64,000 bases of DNA from NCBI GenBank assembly GCA_003665935.1, contig QPLR01000002.1, forward strand, positions 372,001 through 436,000, written 5' to 3'. The translations under genes and the position numbers were made by a program. Origin of the DNA: Halobellus sp. Atlit-31R (GTDB lineage: Archaea; Halobacteriota; Halobacteria; Halobacteriales; Haloferacaceae). The notes beneath the pieces were generated by a model. It was given only the letters and a program-made list of their open reading frames with translations, did no database searches and was not told where the DNA came from. The first letter of the stretch is position 1; each line of letters starts with the position of its first letter. Below are positions 1 through 8,966 of the stretch, in pieces.

Positions 1-2
1 AC

Positions 3-386
3 TATCGACTCGAGAACCTCCGGGAGGAGGGGATCATCGAAGACGGACTGTTCACGCTCAATCTGGACAAGATCGGGCTCAATCTCACGGTGATCACCGA
101 GGTGATGGCCGAGTACAGCGAAGGCTACCACGAGGAAGTCGGGCGGAAGCTCAGCGACATCGAGGGGGTCAATCAGGTCTACTTCACCGCCGGAGACACC
201 GACTTCATGGTCATCGCGCATTTCGCCAGTCGGGAGATGGTCGAGGACCTCATCTCCTCGTACGAGAGGATCGACGAGGTCGAACGGACTAGCACGAACT
301 TCGTCATCACGACGATCAAGAACGAGCGGATCCCGTTCCGGGACTTCGAGTTCGACACGCTGAAACAACTCGTCAACACGAGCTGA
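3..386 (+). CDS. Lrp/AsnC-family transcriptional regulator, 5'-truncated by the window edge
   Basis: The frame is open from the first bases of the window, so the N-terminal DNA-binding helix-turn-helix lies outside. What is visible is the end of the linker (LENLREEGIIEDG) and an AsnC-type ligand-binding (RAM) domain. That domain contains the 'VEGVNQVYFTAGDTDF-like' block, here IEGVNQVYFTAGDTDFMV, which is the usual effector-binding and oligomerisation core. Such proteins sense amino acids or related metabolites and control neighbouring genes. The gene converges on the biotin carboxylase with only 13 bases between the stops, and it sits at the edge of the carboxylase cluster. It is therefore a candidate local regulator, but that is inference. 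The family call is firm and the ligand is unknown. Confidence 0.85.
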   Translation, partial: YRLENLREEGIIEDGLFTLNLDKIGLNLTVITEVMAEYSEGYHEEVGRKLSDIEGVNQVYFTAGDTDFMVIAHFASREMVEDLISSYERIDEVERTSTNFVITTIKNERIPFRDFEFDTLKQLVNTS

Positions 387-399
387 CGCGGCCGCCGCC

Positions 400-1743
400 C
401 TACTCGACGGTGAACTCCTCGTCGACGAACTTCGTCGTGTGCTCGGCGTCGAGGAACCGATCGTCGGTGAGGATCTGCTGGTGGAACGGGATCGTCGTCG
501 GTACCCCGTCGATCGTCGTCTCTTCGAGCGCGCGACGACCGCGGCTGATCGCTTCCTCGCGGTCCTCGCCGTAGGAGATGAACTTCGCGAACATCGAGTC
601 GTAGAACGGCGCGATCCGATCGCCCTGGTCGATGCCGTCGTCGACGCGGGTCCCGATCCCGCGCGGCGGGCGGTAGGTCGTCACCTCACCGGGCATCGGG
701 GCGAAGTCGTCGCTCGGTTCCTCGGCGTTGATCCGGAACTCGATCGCGGAACCGCGGGGCTCGACGGCCGACTGCGGGAAGGAGAGCTCCTCGCCGGCGG
801 CGATCCGGAGCTGCCACTTCACGACGTCGATGCCGGTGACGACCTCGGTGATGGCGTGTTCGACCTGGATCCGGGCGTTGACCTCCAGGAAGAAGAACTC
901 CCCGTCCTCGTAGAGGAACTCTACGGTCCCGGCGTTGACGTAGTCTGCTTCGGCCGTACCGCGGCGGGCGGCCTCCCAGACGTCGGCTCTGGTGTCCGCG
1001 TCGAGGACGGGGCTCGGCGTCTCCTCGATGAGCTTCTGCTGGCGGCGCTGCGTCGAGCAGTCGCGCTCGCCGAGGTGACGGACGTTCCCGTGCTCGTCGG
1101 CGAGGATCTGCACCTCGATGTGGCGAGGGTTCTCCAGGAACCGTTCGACGTAGACCGAGGCGTTGTCGAAGTACGCCTCGCCCTCGCGCTTTGCGTTCTC
1201 GAACTGAGAGTCGATCTCGTCGGCCGACTGCACGACTTTGAGTCCGCGCCCCCCACCACCGCCGTCGGCTTTGATCGCGACCGGGTAGCCGTGTTCGTCC
1301 GCGAACTCCCGTACTTCTGCTACGCTCTCGACGGGATCGGTCGTGCCGGGGACGATCGGCACGTCGGCGCGTCGCATAATCTTCCGCGCTTTCGTCTTCT
1401 CACCGAAGTCGGCCATCACGTCGCTCGGGGGGCCGATCCACTTGAAGTCGCTGTCCTCGACGTTCGCCGCGAACGCGGTGTTCTCCGCGAGGAAGCCGTA
1501 GCCGGGGTGGATCGCGTCGACGCCGGCCTCGCGGGCGGCGTCGATGATCGCCTCCTGGTCGAGGTAGCTCTCGCGAGCCACCGACGCGCCGATGTGGTAC
1601 GCCTCGTCCGCGAGACGCACGTGCTTGGCCGTCTCGTCTGTGTCGCTGTACACTGCAACGGCCTCGACACCGAGCTCGCGGCAGGCCTGGATGATGCGGA
1701 TGGCGATCTCGCCCCGGTTCGCGATCAAGACACTGTCAAACAT
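400..1743 (-). CDS. accC: Biotin carboxylase subunit (AccC-like)
   Basis: 447 residues, the normal length for a stand-alone biotin carboxylase. It should use ATP and bicarbonate to carboxylate biotin on a carrier protein. The N-terminal biotin-carboxylase domain starts [17 protein letters not shown]. The ATP-grasp glycine-rich loop [14 protein letters not shown], the HIEVQI block, the [12 protein letters not shown] block and the catalytic loop [10 protein letters not shown] are all present, with the metal- and bicarbonate-binding Glu, Asn, Arg, Gln and Glu kept. The haloarchaeal acetyl/propionyl-CoA carboxylase would normally have a CoA carboxyltransferase beside it. Here the nearby partners are KipI/KipA-type subunits and a small BCCP encoded on the opposite strand. 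I therefore infer a split urea-carboxylase-like enzyme rather than an acyl-CoA carboxylase. A TATA-like box just upstream fixes the ATG at 1743. Confidence 0.9.
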   Translation of the reverse strand: MFDSVLIANRGEIAIRIIQACRELGVEAVAVYSDTDETAKHVRLADEAYHIGASVARESYLDQEAIIDAAREAGVDAIHPGYGFLAENTAFAANVEDSDFKWIGPPSDVMADFGEKTKARKIMRRADVPIVPGTTDPVESVAEVREFADEHGYPVAIKADGGGGGRGLKVVQSADEIDSQFENAKREGEAYFDNASVYVERFLENPRHIEVQILADEHGNVRHLGERDCSTQRRQQKLIEETPSPVLDADTRADVWEAARRGTAEADYVNAGTVEFLYEDGEFFFLEVNARIQVEHAITEVVTGIDVVKWQLRIAAGEELSFPQSAVEPRGSAIEFRINAEEPSDDFAPMPGEVTTYRPPRGIGTRVDDGIDQGDRIAPFYDSMFAKFISYGEDREEAISRGRRALEETTIDGVPTTIPFHQQILTDDRFLDAEHTTKFVDEEFTVE

Positions 1744-1767
1744 ACGCGTGAATTACACCTCATCTCC

Positions 1768-1776
1768 AATATTAGT
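1768..1776 (-). promoter_or_regulatory. TATA-like box for the biotin carboxylase gene
   Basis: Read on the minus strand the stretch is CTAATATTG. Its centre is about 28 bases upstream of the ATG at 1743, the archaeal TATA-to-start spacing expected for a leaderless or nearly leaderless transcript. Confidence 0.45.
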
Positions 1777-1889
1777 CTTTTGATACCCCAGATGTTCGTA
1801 CAGAGTCTAGAATAGTAACACAGTGCAGAACACAGTTCAAATGCGGTCCCCCCGAGAACCACCGGAGAGCCAGACGCCGGAACGGCCAG

Positions 1890-2999
1890 TCAGGAGAAGA
1901 CGACGACCGCGTCGGACGCGAAGCCGACTGTGACCTCCGACCCCTCCGAGAGGAGCGACTCGCCGGTGGTCTCGTGGACCCGGAGTTCGCGGTCGTTCAG
2001 CAACTGGACGGCGTACTCGGTGTACGAGCCCTTGAAGATCGTGTCGGCGACGGTCGACTCGAAGGAATTCTCGTGATCGTTGTCGAAGAACAGCCGCTCG
2101 TTCGGGATCAGGAAGGTCAGCTCGTCGCCGACGGTCGGCGTCCACGGGATCTTGGTCCTGGCGATCCTGTACTCCATACCGTCGCTTTGGACGCTCGCGA
2201 CCCGGTCGCCGACCGCGGTGATCTCGCCCGTGACGATGTTGGGCATCTGGAGGAAGTCGGCGACGAACTCCGTGGCCGGATCGTTGTAGATCTCAAGCGG
2301 CGCGCCGACCTGCTCGACGTTGCCGTCGTTCATAATCGCGATCCGGTCGCTCATCGAGAACGCCTCCTCCTGACTGTGCGTGACGAACACGAACGTCTTC
2401 TCGACCTCCTCTTGGATGCGCTTCAGTTCGACCTGCATCTCCTTCGCGAGCTTCTCGTCGAGCGCCCCGAGCACCTCGTCCAGAAGCAGGACGTCGGGTT
2501 CGATGACCAGACTCCGGGCGGTGGCAACGCGCTGGCGCTCCCCGCCGGAGAGCTCCTGGATGTTCCGGTCCTCCTTGCCAACGAGGTTCATCAGCTCGAA
2601 CATCCCGTCGGCGCGCTCGCGGCGTTCGGCGTCCGGGACGCCCCGGAGCATCAGCCCGTACTCCACGTTCTCCCGTGCGGTCATGTGCGGGAAGAGGGCG
2701 TACTCCTGGAAGACCAGGCTCGTGTTCCGGTTGTACGACTTTACGTCGTTGACGACGTCGCCGTCGATCCGGATCTCTCCACCCGTCGGCGTCTCGATCC
2801 CGGTGATCATCTGGAGGAGCGTCGACTTGCCGCTCCCGGAGGGGCCGAGGATGGTGAAGAACTCACCTTCCCGGACGTCGAGGTCGACGCTGTCGACAGC
2901 GACGACCGGTTCCGCGGCGTCGTAGACCTTCCGCAGGTTTCGAATCTCGATGACGTTCTGTTCGGACGAGGGAACCGTCTGCTGTGCCTCCACGTTCAT
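1890..2999 (-). CDS. ABC transporter ATP-binding protein, PotA/spermidine-type (orphan ATPase)
   Basis: 369 residues from the chosen start. Walker A is GPSGSGKST, the Q-loop is VFQEYALFPHM, the signature is LSGGERQR and Walker B is LLLDE followed by VLGALDEKL. The H-loop is FVTHSQEEA. After about residue 245 comes a C-terminal TOBE-like beta domain, as in PotA, FbpC and other CUT1-type importers of polyamines, iron or thiamine. No permease or binding-protein gene is adjacent, so its membrane partners must lie elsewhere. Walker B is followed by EVLGALD rather than the usual EPLSALD, a small deviation. An upstream TATA box supports the ATG at 2999 over longer in-frame starts at 3026 or 3056. 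It is transcribed towards accC with a gap of about 146 bp. Confidence 0.88.
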   Translation of the reverse strand: MNVEAQQTVPSSEQNVIEIRNLRKVYDAAEPVVAVDSVDLDVREGEFFTILGPSGSGKSTLLQMITGIETPTGGEIRIDGDVVNDVKSYNRNTSLVFQEYALFPHMTARENVEYGLMLRGVPDAERRERADGMFELMNLVGKEDRNIQELSGGERQRVATARSLVIEPDVLLLDEVLGALDEKLAKEMQVELKRIQEEVEKTFVFVTHSQEEAFSMSDRIAIMNDGNVEQVGAPLEIYNDPATEFVADFLQMPNIVTGEITAVGDRVASVQSDGMEYRIARTKIPWTPTVGDELTFLIPNERLFFDNDHENSFESTVADTIFKGSYTEYAVQLLNDRELRVHETTGESLLSEGSEVTVGFASDAVVVFS

Positions 3000-3025
3000 T
3001 TTTCGTCTGATACTCACGGTAGTCA

Positions 3026-3033
3026 TATATAAA
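3026..3033 (-). promoter_or_regulatory. TATA box for the ABC ATPase gene
   Basis: On the minus strand this reads TTTATATA, centred 30 bases upstream of the ATG at 2999. It is the best archaeal TATA match in this divergent region. It would lie on or inside the coding sequence if the gene began at 3026 or 3056, so it decides the start. Confidence 0.55.
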
Positions 3034-3132
3034 TCCATCCGTGAAACAACAACCACGTTCCGAGTTTCTGCGCTGAATTAGATACTGTATAACGGAAAGG
3101 CTTAGATGTGGGAAGCGATCCTATGTGAAACA

Positions 3133-4761
3133 ATGACTCCCAGTTCGATCAGCTCCTCCGACGCAGCCACGGATCGACCCGTTCTCGACGGCGCTGCACA
3201 GCTCGGTGAGCTCGCGACGGGGTTGTACGGCCCCGACGGACGGGACAAGCTCGTGGTCACCGACCGGGAGACAGTCGTCACGGGCGACCTCCACCAGCTC
3301 TTCGACACCCTCGACCTGCGGGATCCGGGCGCGCGCATCGCCGCCAACGCGGCCGTCCAGCAGAAAGAGGCCGCCGGTGACGGTTCCGTCGCCGTCGTTC
3401 TCCTGACCGGGTCACTCGCGACACGGGCGGACGACCTGCTGGAGCGGGGGCTCCACCGGGCGACGATCGCCGACGGATACCACAGGGGACAGCGGGCGGC
3501 CGTGGCTGCACTGGCGGACCTCGAAACGCCGGCCGGCGGGCTCGACGGGAGCCGGGGCCGGGCCGCAATTCGGTCGGCGCTCGGACGTGCCAACGACGTG
3601 GCGGGGAGCGTCGCGACGGTGATCGAGGCGGCCCGTCTCGTTCACGACGCACGGGCGAGACGCGACGGCGGGATCGGCATCGAACGGATCGACTTCCAGC
3701 ACCGCGCCGGTGCGACGGCGCCGCGCGTCGAACTCCGCCGCGGACTCGTCCTCGAGCGCGAAGCGGTCACTCCGAACACGCCGCGAAGGGTCGAGGACGC
3801 CCGGATCGCGATCGTCGGCGGCGGCAAGAAGGCGGGCCGCGGGATCGAGGAGCGAGAGCTGAAGCGGACGGGCGGGAGCACGGGGAAGGGCCGGACAGAG
3901 GTCGCAGTGCAGGCAGCGACGCCGGATGACCTCGACGCGTTCCGACAGCACGAGGCGGACGACGTCGCGGCGCAGGTCCAGCGGCTCGTCCAGGCCGACG
4001 TGGACGTCGTGTTCACGACGATGGGCATCAGCGACCGGGCGATCGCCGCGCTCGACAGCGCCGGTATCACCGCGTTCCGAGCCCTCCAGGCGGGACAGGC
4101 ACGGCGCGTGTCGCGGGCGACCGGGGCGAAGGTCGTGATGCAGAGTACAGAGTTCGAGCCCGAAGACGTCGGCACGGCGGGGTTGGTGGCGGCCGAATCC
4201 GGCGACGACCCCGTCGTCCGGATCGAGGACTGTCCGGAGAGCGGCGTCGGCACCCTGCTCGTCACGGGGGCGCTCCAGACGGACGCGACGTCGCTCCAGC
4301 GGGAGCTGATGACCGGGATCGCCACTGCACGGTCGATTCTGGACGGGACGCACCTGGTGCCGGGTGGTGGGGGCGCGTGGATCGAACTCGCGGCCGCCGT
4401 CCGGGACGCAGCCACCACGGTCGCCGACCGATCCGCCGTCGCGATGGAGGCGTACGCGGACGCGCTCGAAGATCTGCCCCGGACGCTCGTTCGAAACTCG
4501 GGCGCGGATCCGATCGACGTCCTCGCGCGGCTGCGGGCCGCAGAGGGGGCCGTGTTCGACGGCGAACGGAACGAAGTGCGCGCCGCCGACGAACACGGCC
4601 CGTACGATCTCGCACCGGTGGTGGAGAGCAGCGTGACGGCCGCCTCCGACGTCGCGATCCAGTTCGTTCGGATCGACGAGACGCTCCCGGCGGCCGCCGA
4701 ACCGGAACCGGACGTCGACGAGGAGAGCCTCCAGCCGGATCCCGAGAGAGATGTCGCGTGA
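3133..4761 (+). CDS. Divergent thermosome-like (group II chaperonin, TCP-1/Cpn60) paralogue
   Basis: 542 residues, thermosome length, and it aligns with group II chaperonins end to end. GLYGPDGRDKLVV stands for the family's LGPKGMDKMLV. NAAVQQKEAAGDGSVAVVLLTG stands for the GDGTT nucleotide motif. LVPGGGGAWIELA and SGADPIDVLARLRAAE match the conserved equatorial C-terminal blocks. Two catalytic features are eroded. The family's TNDG is replaced by TDRE. By my ungapped alignment back from the GGGG block, the second catalytic Asp is a Thr at about residue 394. ATP-driven folding is therefore doubtful, and a scaffold or assembly role is possible. It precedes the pxpB/pxpC-like genes. An in-frame ATG at 3106 is an alternative start. 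Family certain, function unknown. Confidence 0.85.
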   Translation: MTPSSISSSDAATDRPVLDGAAQLGELATGLYGPDGRDKLVVTDRETVVTGDLHQLFDTLDLRDPGARIAANAAVQQKEAAGDGSVAVVLLTGSLATRADDLLERGLHRATIADGYHRGQRAAVAALADLETPAGGLDGSRGRAAIRSALGRANDVAGSVATVIEAARLVHDARARRDGGIGIERIDFQHRAGATAPRVELRRGLVLEREAVTPNTPRRVEDARIAIVGGGKKAGRGIEERELKRTGGSTGKGRTEVAVQAATPDDLDAFRQHEADDVAAQVQRLVQADVDVVFTTMGISDRAIAALDSAGITAFRALQAGQARRVSRATGAKVVMQSTEFEPEDVGTAGLVAAESGDDPVVRIEDCPESGVGTLLVTGALQTDATSLQRELMTGIATARSILDGTHLVPGGGGAWIELAAAVRDAATTVADRSAVAMEAYADALEDLPRTLVRNSGADPIDVLARLRAAEGAVFDGERNEVRAADEHGPYDLAPVVESSVTAASDVAIQFVRIDETLPAAAEPEPDVDEESLQPDPERDVA

Positions 4762-4917
4762 CGGTCAGGTAAGAACCGCGTACTGGTCTGTTCGTATAAA
4801 TTCGGACTGCGTTCCGGTGTAGTCCCACAGATTGTACCTCGTATTCTTCATCCTGTTTCCGAGATGTAATTTACCAGTATCTATAACACGGTGAAGAGAA
4901 ACTGGTCACGCAGAGAG

Positions 4918-5820
4918 ATGACGAACGGCATTCAGCGACAGGAACTCTCCTCACCCCGATACGAGTACGGGGGGGACGACCAGATTTTCGTCGAACTCTC
5001 CGAGGAGATGAGCTTCGACGCGAACTTCGCGGCCCAGGCGATCACCCAGGAGATCCGCGACCGGGATCTTCCGGGAATCGTCGAGGTCGCGCCCGCGAAC
5101 GCCTCGTACCTGCTCCGGTTCGACCCCGCAGAGCAGGATCCGGACGACCTCATCGAGGAACTGAAGGAGCTGAAAGAGGAGATCGACATCACCGACTACA
5201 CCTGGGAGGCCCGAGTGATCGACGTTCCGGTGCTGTACGACGACCCGTGGACCCACGAGACGCTGATGCAGTTCCGGGAGCGACACCAAGATCCCGACGC
5301 GACCGATCTGGAGTACTCGGCGCGGATCAACGGCTTCGACAGCGTCGAGGCGTTCGTCGACGCCCACTCCGGGGCCCCCCAGATGGTGACGATGGTCGGG
5401 TTCGTGCCCGGACTGCCGTTCACGTTCCAGATGGTGCCCCGCGAAGACCAGATCGAGGTCCCGAAGTACGTCCAGCCGCGGACCGCGACGCCCAGCCGTG
5501 CGATCGGGTACGGCGGTGCCTTCACCGCGATCTATCCGGTCAAAGGGGCCGGCGGCTACCAGCTCTTCGGCCGGACGCCGGTCGAGGTGCTGGACGTCGA
5601 TCAGGAGCTCGCGGACTTCCAAGAGTCGATGGTGCTCCCGAATCCGGGTGACATCCTCAACTACCGGCAGATCGACCGACAGGAGTACGACGCCATCCGG
5701 AACGAGGTCGAGGACGGAACGTACGAATACAACATCGGAACGATCGACTTCCGGCCGGAGGAGTTCTTCGAGGACCCACACGGCTACAATCAGCGAATCA
5801 CGGAGGTGCTCAACCAATGA
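4918..5820 (+). CDS. pxpB: KipI/PxpB-like carboxyltransferase-domain subunit 1
   Basis: About 300 residues with the allophanate-hydrolase subunit 1 (AHS1, cyclophilin-like) fold signature. GFVPGLPFTFQM stands for the family GFxPGFPYL. PRTATPSRAIGYGGAFTAIYPVKGAGGYQLFGRTP is represented by the conserved GG.T.IYP...GGWxLIGRTP pattern. PxpB and PxpC make up ATP-dependent 5-oxoprolinase together with PxpA. The same two domains form the carboxyltransferase part of urea carboxylase. No PxpA (LamB/YcsF) is present here, whereas biotin carboxylase and BCCP are, so the carboxylase reading is favoured. It overlaps the next gene by 4 bases, indicating translational coupling. The ATG at 4918 is preferred over the upstream in-frame ATG at 4891, which adds a poorly conserved basic peptide. 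Confidence 0.85.
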   Translation: MTNGIQRQELSSPRYEYGGDDQIFVELSEEMSFDANFAAQAITQEIRDRDLPGIVEVAPANASYLLRFDPAEQDPDDLIEELKELKEEIDITDYTWEARVIDVPVLYDDPWTHETLMQFRERHQDPDATDLEYSARINGFDSVEAFVDAHSGAPQMVTMVGFVPGLPFTFQMVPREDQIEVPKYVQPRTATPSRAIGYGGAFTAIYPVKGAGGYQLFGRTPVEVLDVDQELADFQESMVLPNPGDILNYRQIDRQEYDAIRNEVEDGTYEYNIGTIDFRPEEFFEDPHGYNQRITEVLNQ

Positions 5821-6788
5821 TCCAAGTACTCGAACCGGGGCTGTCGACGACGGTGCAGGACACCGGCCGGTACGGCCACTACCACATCGGAATGCCGCCG
5901 TCGGGCGCGATGGACCAGTACGCCCACAAGGTCGCCAACTTCCTCGTCGGGAACGACGAGACCGCGGCGACGCTCGAGATGACGTACGCCGGACCGGACC
6001 TCGAGTTCAACGAGGACGCCGTCGTCGCTGCGACGGGGGCCGATATGGAGCCGAAACTGAACGGCGAGCCGGTGCCGATGTGGAGCGCGGTCCAAGTCGA
6101 GGCGGGCGACATCCTCTCGTTCGAATTCGCGACCGCCGGGGTCCGCTCGTATCTCAGCGTCGCGGGCGGCATCGACGTCCCGTCGATCATGGAGAGCCAG
6201 TCGACGTACACCCTCATCGGCATCGGCGGCCACGAGGGCCGCGCCCTCGAAGAGGGCGACGAACTGCCGGTCGGCGACGCGACGGGACGGGCCACGATCG
6301 GCGCGTCAGTCGACGACGACGCCGTCCCGGACTACGCCAACAACGACACGATCCGGATCGTGATGGGGCTCTGTGACTACCGGCTGACCGACGACGGCCG
6401 AGACGAGTTCCTGGGCGCGGAGTGGAAAGTCAGCGACGAGGCCGATCGTATCGGCTGCCGACTCAAGGGGCCGGACATCGAGCCGATGTTCGAAGAGCGC
6501 GAACAGCCGTTCGGGGCGGGTCCCGACCCGACGAACGTCGTCGACCTGGGCTATCCGGTCGGTTCGATCCAGATGGCCGGCCAGCCGATCGTCCTGATGC
6601 AGGACGCTGTCACCGGCGGCGGCTACGCGACCGTCGGGACAGTCATCAGTATCGACCGGAATATGCTCGCACAGGCCCGCACCCACCAGAACATCACGTT
6701 CCAGGCCGTCGACATCGACGAGGCGCTGAAGGCCCGCTCGCAACACGACGAGCAGTTGGACGCGGTCCGACAGGCCCTGCTGGACTGA
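5817..6788 (+). CDS. pxpC: KipA/PxpC-like carboxyltransferase-domain subunit 2
   Basis: 323 residues, normal for the AHS2 family. The family start VLEPGLSTTVQDTGRYGH is followed by GMPPSGAMDQ, the hallmark of KipA/PxpC and of the second half of the urea-carboxylase carboxyltransferase domain. Later blocks are SYLSVAGGIDVP, YPVGSIQMAGQPIVLMQDAVTGGGYATVGTV and the end of the domain. It is coupled to the KipI-like gene by an ATGA overlap, so the two proteins are expected to form a 1:1 complex. With the biotin carboxylase (400-1743) and BCCP (6946-7194) it would complete a carboxylase acting on a small nitrogen compound such as urea, guanidine, 2-oxoproline or another amide. The substrate is not readable from the sequence. 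Confidence 0.87.
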   Translation: MIQVLEPGLSTTVQDTGRYGHYHIGMPPSGAMDQYAHKVANFLVGNDETAATLEMTYAGPDLEFNEDAVVAATGADMEPKLNGEPVPMWSAVQVEAGDILSFEFATAGVRSYLSVAGGIDVPSIMESQSTYTLIGIGGHEGRALEEGDELPVGDATGRATIGASVDDDAVPDYANNDTIRIVMGLCDYRLTDDGRDEFLGAEWKVSDEADRIGCRLKGPDIEPMFEEREQPFGAGPDPTNVVDLGYPVGSIQMAGQPIVLMQDAVTGGGYATVGTVISIDRNMLAQARTHQNITFQAVDIDEALKARSQHDEQLDAVRQALLD

Positions 6789-6945
6789 GCCGGCTCCGTC
6801 GCAGTGCAGGGCGCGGGCGACTGCCCGGCAGAATTGAACGAACTCCTATTTTGCGTCGGTATCTAAAAGGAAAGACAGCATATAATTTGTATGTTGGACT
6901 GAGGGGAAGATATATGTGGGTCGGCGTCACCACTTGAGAAAGGAT

Positions 6946-7194
6946 ATGACCGAGACGACTGTTATCACGGCATCGATGCCCGGCGTGTTCTACCGACGTC
7001 CCGACCCAGAAGATCCCGTGTTCGCCGAGGAGGGCGACCACGTCGAGGCGGGCGAGGTGCTCGGCCTCGTCGGGGTAATGAAGACCTTCCACGACGTCAC
7101 GGCCGACGATGGCGGGACGATCGTCGAGTTCTTCGCGGAGAATGAGCAGGAAGTAGACGCCGGTGACGAACTCGTAGAGATCGAACTGGCGTAG
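6946..7194 (+). CDS. accB: Biotin carboxyl carrier protein (BCCP)
   Basis: 82 residues, a single biotinyl/lipoyl domain with no N-terminal extension. ASMPGVFYRRPDPEDPVF matches the entry strand of AccB-type BCCP (APMPGTFY...), and a second half-hairpin ends GDELVEIEL. The biotinyl lysine should be K46 in GVMKTFHD. The motif is VMKT instead of the canonical AMKM, a variant I associate with BCCPs encoded beside kipI/kipA genes (from memory). It follows the KipA-like gene by 157 bp. It provides the swinging carrier between the biotin carboxylase and the KipI/KipA carboxyltransferase. Of the in-frame starts, ATG 6946 fits the family; the upstream ATG at 6916 would add a short basic tail. Confidence 0.85.
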   Translation: MTETTVITASMPGVFYRRPDPEDPVFAEEGDHVEAGEVLGLVGVMKTFHDVTADDGGTIVEFFAENEQEVDAGDELVEIELA

Positions 7195-7513
7195 CGACGG
7201 TAGGGCGCGACTGATTTTGCGCGGATTTCGGTTCGACTTCGACGCCCGAGCGTCCGCCTCGCGATCGGGCCGGTAGCGGCGACGTACCCGACCGACCGAA
7301 GGAGCCACTCGCATACCGGCAGGTGGCCTGTCTACGCCGCGCGCCGGGGTCACAGGTCGACGGTGTCGACGAGAGCAGCGCGGTGGCGGAGGCGAACGGC
7401 GCGGTTGCCACGCCCGCCGGAGAATAGACCCTGTTCGAAAACTCGAACCCAAAGTGTATTTGATCCATAATTGAGTAGAAAAGTTATTTATCGTCCGATC
7501 TGTACAGTGGTGT
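7195..7513 (+). promoter_or_regulatory. Intergenic region with TATA box for the aminotransferase gene
   Basis: About 320 bases without a convincing gene on either strand. Its last 70 bases are AT-rich. A TATA box TTATTTA at 7484-7490 lies 27 bases before the ATG at 7514, the spacing of a leaderless haloarchaeal transcript. It separates the aminotransferase from the carboxylase operon. Nothing else recognisable was seen. Confidence 0.55.
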
Positions 7514-8896
7514 ATGGCTGGCCCGAGTATCCACGAGCTACACTTCGAGGACGCGCCGAACGTCGACAGCGTCCCCGGTCCGAAGAGCAAGCGACTCCTG
7601 AAACGGCAGCGCGCCGTCGACAGTAGCGCAGTCGCGTATCCCGAGAACATCCCCATCGCGCTCGAGGAGGCCAGTGGCGCGACCGTCCGCGACGTCGACG
7701 GCAACACGTTTCTCGACTTCTTCGCGGGCATCGGCGTGCTCAACGTCGGACACACGAACCCCTACGTGATGGAGGGAATGTACGAACAGGCCGATAAGTT
7801 CGTCCACACCGTCGACTTCCCGACCGAGGCTCGTCTGGATCTCATCGAGAAGCTCGAAGAGCTGGCTCCGGGAGATCTCTCCGGGAACAGCCGCGTCGTG
7901 TTCGGCGGACCGACGGGCAGTGACGCGGTCGAGGCCTCGATCAAGCTCGCGAAGTACAACACGGACGGGACCGGACTGGTCGCCTTCCGGAACGCGTACC
8001 ACGGAGCGACGGCGGGCGCGATGAGCATCACGGCGAACAAGGGATTCAAAGGCCACTACACGCCGCTGCTTCCGGACGTCGTTCACGCGCCGTACCCGTA
8101 CCCCTTCCAGGAGGGCCGAGAGCCGGAGGCCGCCGTCGACCACGCGCTCCAAGAGGTGCGGTCGATCCTCCTCGAACCGTACGGCGGACTCGCGAACCCC
8201 GCGGGGATCTTCGTCGAGCCGATTCAGGGCGAGGGCGGCGTCGTCGTCCCGCCGAAACGGTTTATGCAGGGGCTCCGCGAGATCGCCGACGAGGCCGAGG
8301 TCCCGCTGATGGTCGACGAGATCCAGGCCGGGTTCGGCCGGACCGGCAAGTGGTGGGCGAGCGAGCACTTCGACATCACTCCGGACATCATCACGAGCGC
8401 GAAGGCGCTCGGCGGGAACGGGCTACCGCTCTCCTGTACCATCTACCACGAGGATCTCGACACGTGGGACTCCGGGGACCACGCCGGGACGTATCGCGGA
8501 AACGTGCCAGCGATGAACGCCGGACTACGAGCCATCGAGTACATCGAAGCCCACGACCTGCTCGATCACGCCGCGGAGATGGGCGACCTGATCAAGTCGC
8601 GACTCCGCGAGATCGGCGCCGACAATCCGCACCTAGCCGAGGTCCGCGGCGAGGGCCTCATCATCGGCGCGGAGTTCGTGGACGCCTCCGGCTCCGTCGA
8701 GGACGCCGGCGACATCGTCGCGAGCATCCAGCAGTACTGTTACGAGCACGGTCTGCTCGTCTGGAAGGCCGGCCAGTACGGGAACGTGCTTCGACTGCTA
8801 CCGCCGATGGTCATCACCGAGGAACAGACGGAGACGGCCCTCGACATTATCGCCGACGCGGTGAAGGACGTCACCGCGGTCGTCGCCGCGGAGTGA
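7514..8896 (+). CDS. Class III PLP-dependent aminotransferase (diaminobutyrate/GABA type)
   Basis: 460 residues. The opening [22 protein letters not shown], the [21 protein letters not shown] block, [31 protein letters not shown] and [11 protein letters not shown] place it in the ornithine/GABA/diaminobutyrate aminotransferase subgroup. The Schiff-base lysine is in [13 protein letters not shown]. Members transfer an omega-amino group to 2-oxoglutarate, and some archaeal relatives are amino-acid racemases. There are no ectA or ectC genes nearby, so an ectoine role is not supported. Position just downstream of a carboxylase for a nitrogenous substrate hints at shared nitrogen catabolism, but it has its own promoter. 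The exact substrate is undetermined. Confidence 0.85.
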   Translation: MAGPSIHELHFEDAPNVDSVPGPKSKRLLKRQRAVDSSAVAYPENIPIALEEASGATVRDVDGNTFLDFFAGIGVLNVGHTNPYVMEGMYEQADKFVHTVDFPTEARLDLIEKLEELAPGDLSGNSRVVFGGPTGSDAVEASIKLAKYNTDGTGLVAFRNAYHGATAGAMSITANKGFKGHYTPLLPDVVHAPYPYPFQEGREPEAAVDHALQEVRSILLEPYGGLANPAGIFVEPIQGEGGVVVPPKRFMQGLREIADEAEVPLMVDEIQAGFGRTGKWWASEHFDITPDIITSAKALGGNGLPLSCTIYHEDLDTWDSGDHAGTYRGNVPAMNAGLRAIEYIEAHDLLDHAAEMGDLIKSRLREIGADNPHLAEVRGEGLIIGAEFVDASGSVEDAGDIVASIQQYCYEHGLLVWKAGQYGNVLRLLPPMVITEEQTETALDIIADAVKDVTAVVAAE

Positions 8897-8966
8897 TTGC
8901 GGCGCGGTCGACGAACGAGCGGTGATCGGCTCGGGTCCGACTCGCCACCGCCGATTCGAGGGTTTC

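Noticed and set aside
400..6788. 5-Oxoprolinase PxpABC system
   Set aside because: PxpB- and PxpC-like subunits are here but no PxpA (LamB/YcsF) is visible, while biotin carboxylase and BCCP are. A biotin carboxylase is the better reading, though a distant pxpA cannot be excluded.
7514..8896. Ectoine biosynthesis (EctB)
   Set aside because: The aminotransferase resembles the EctB group but ectA and ectC are absent.
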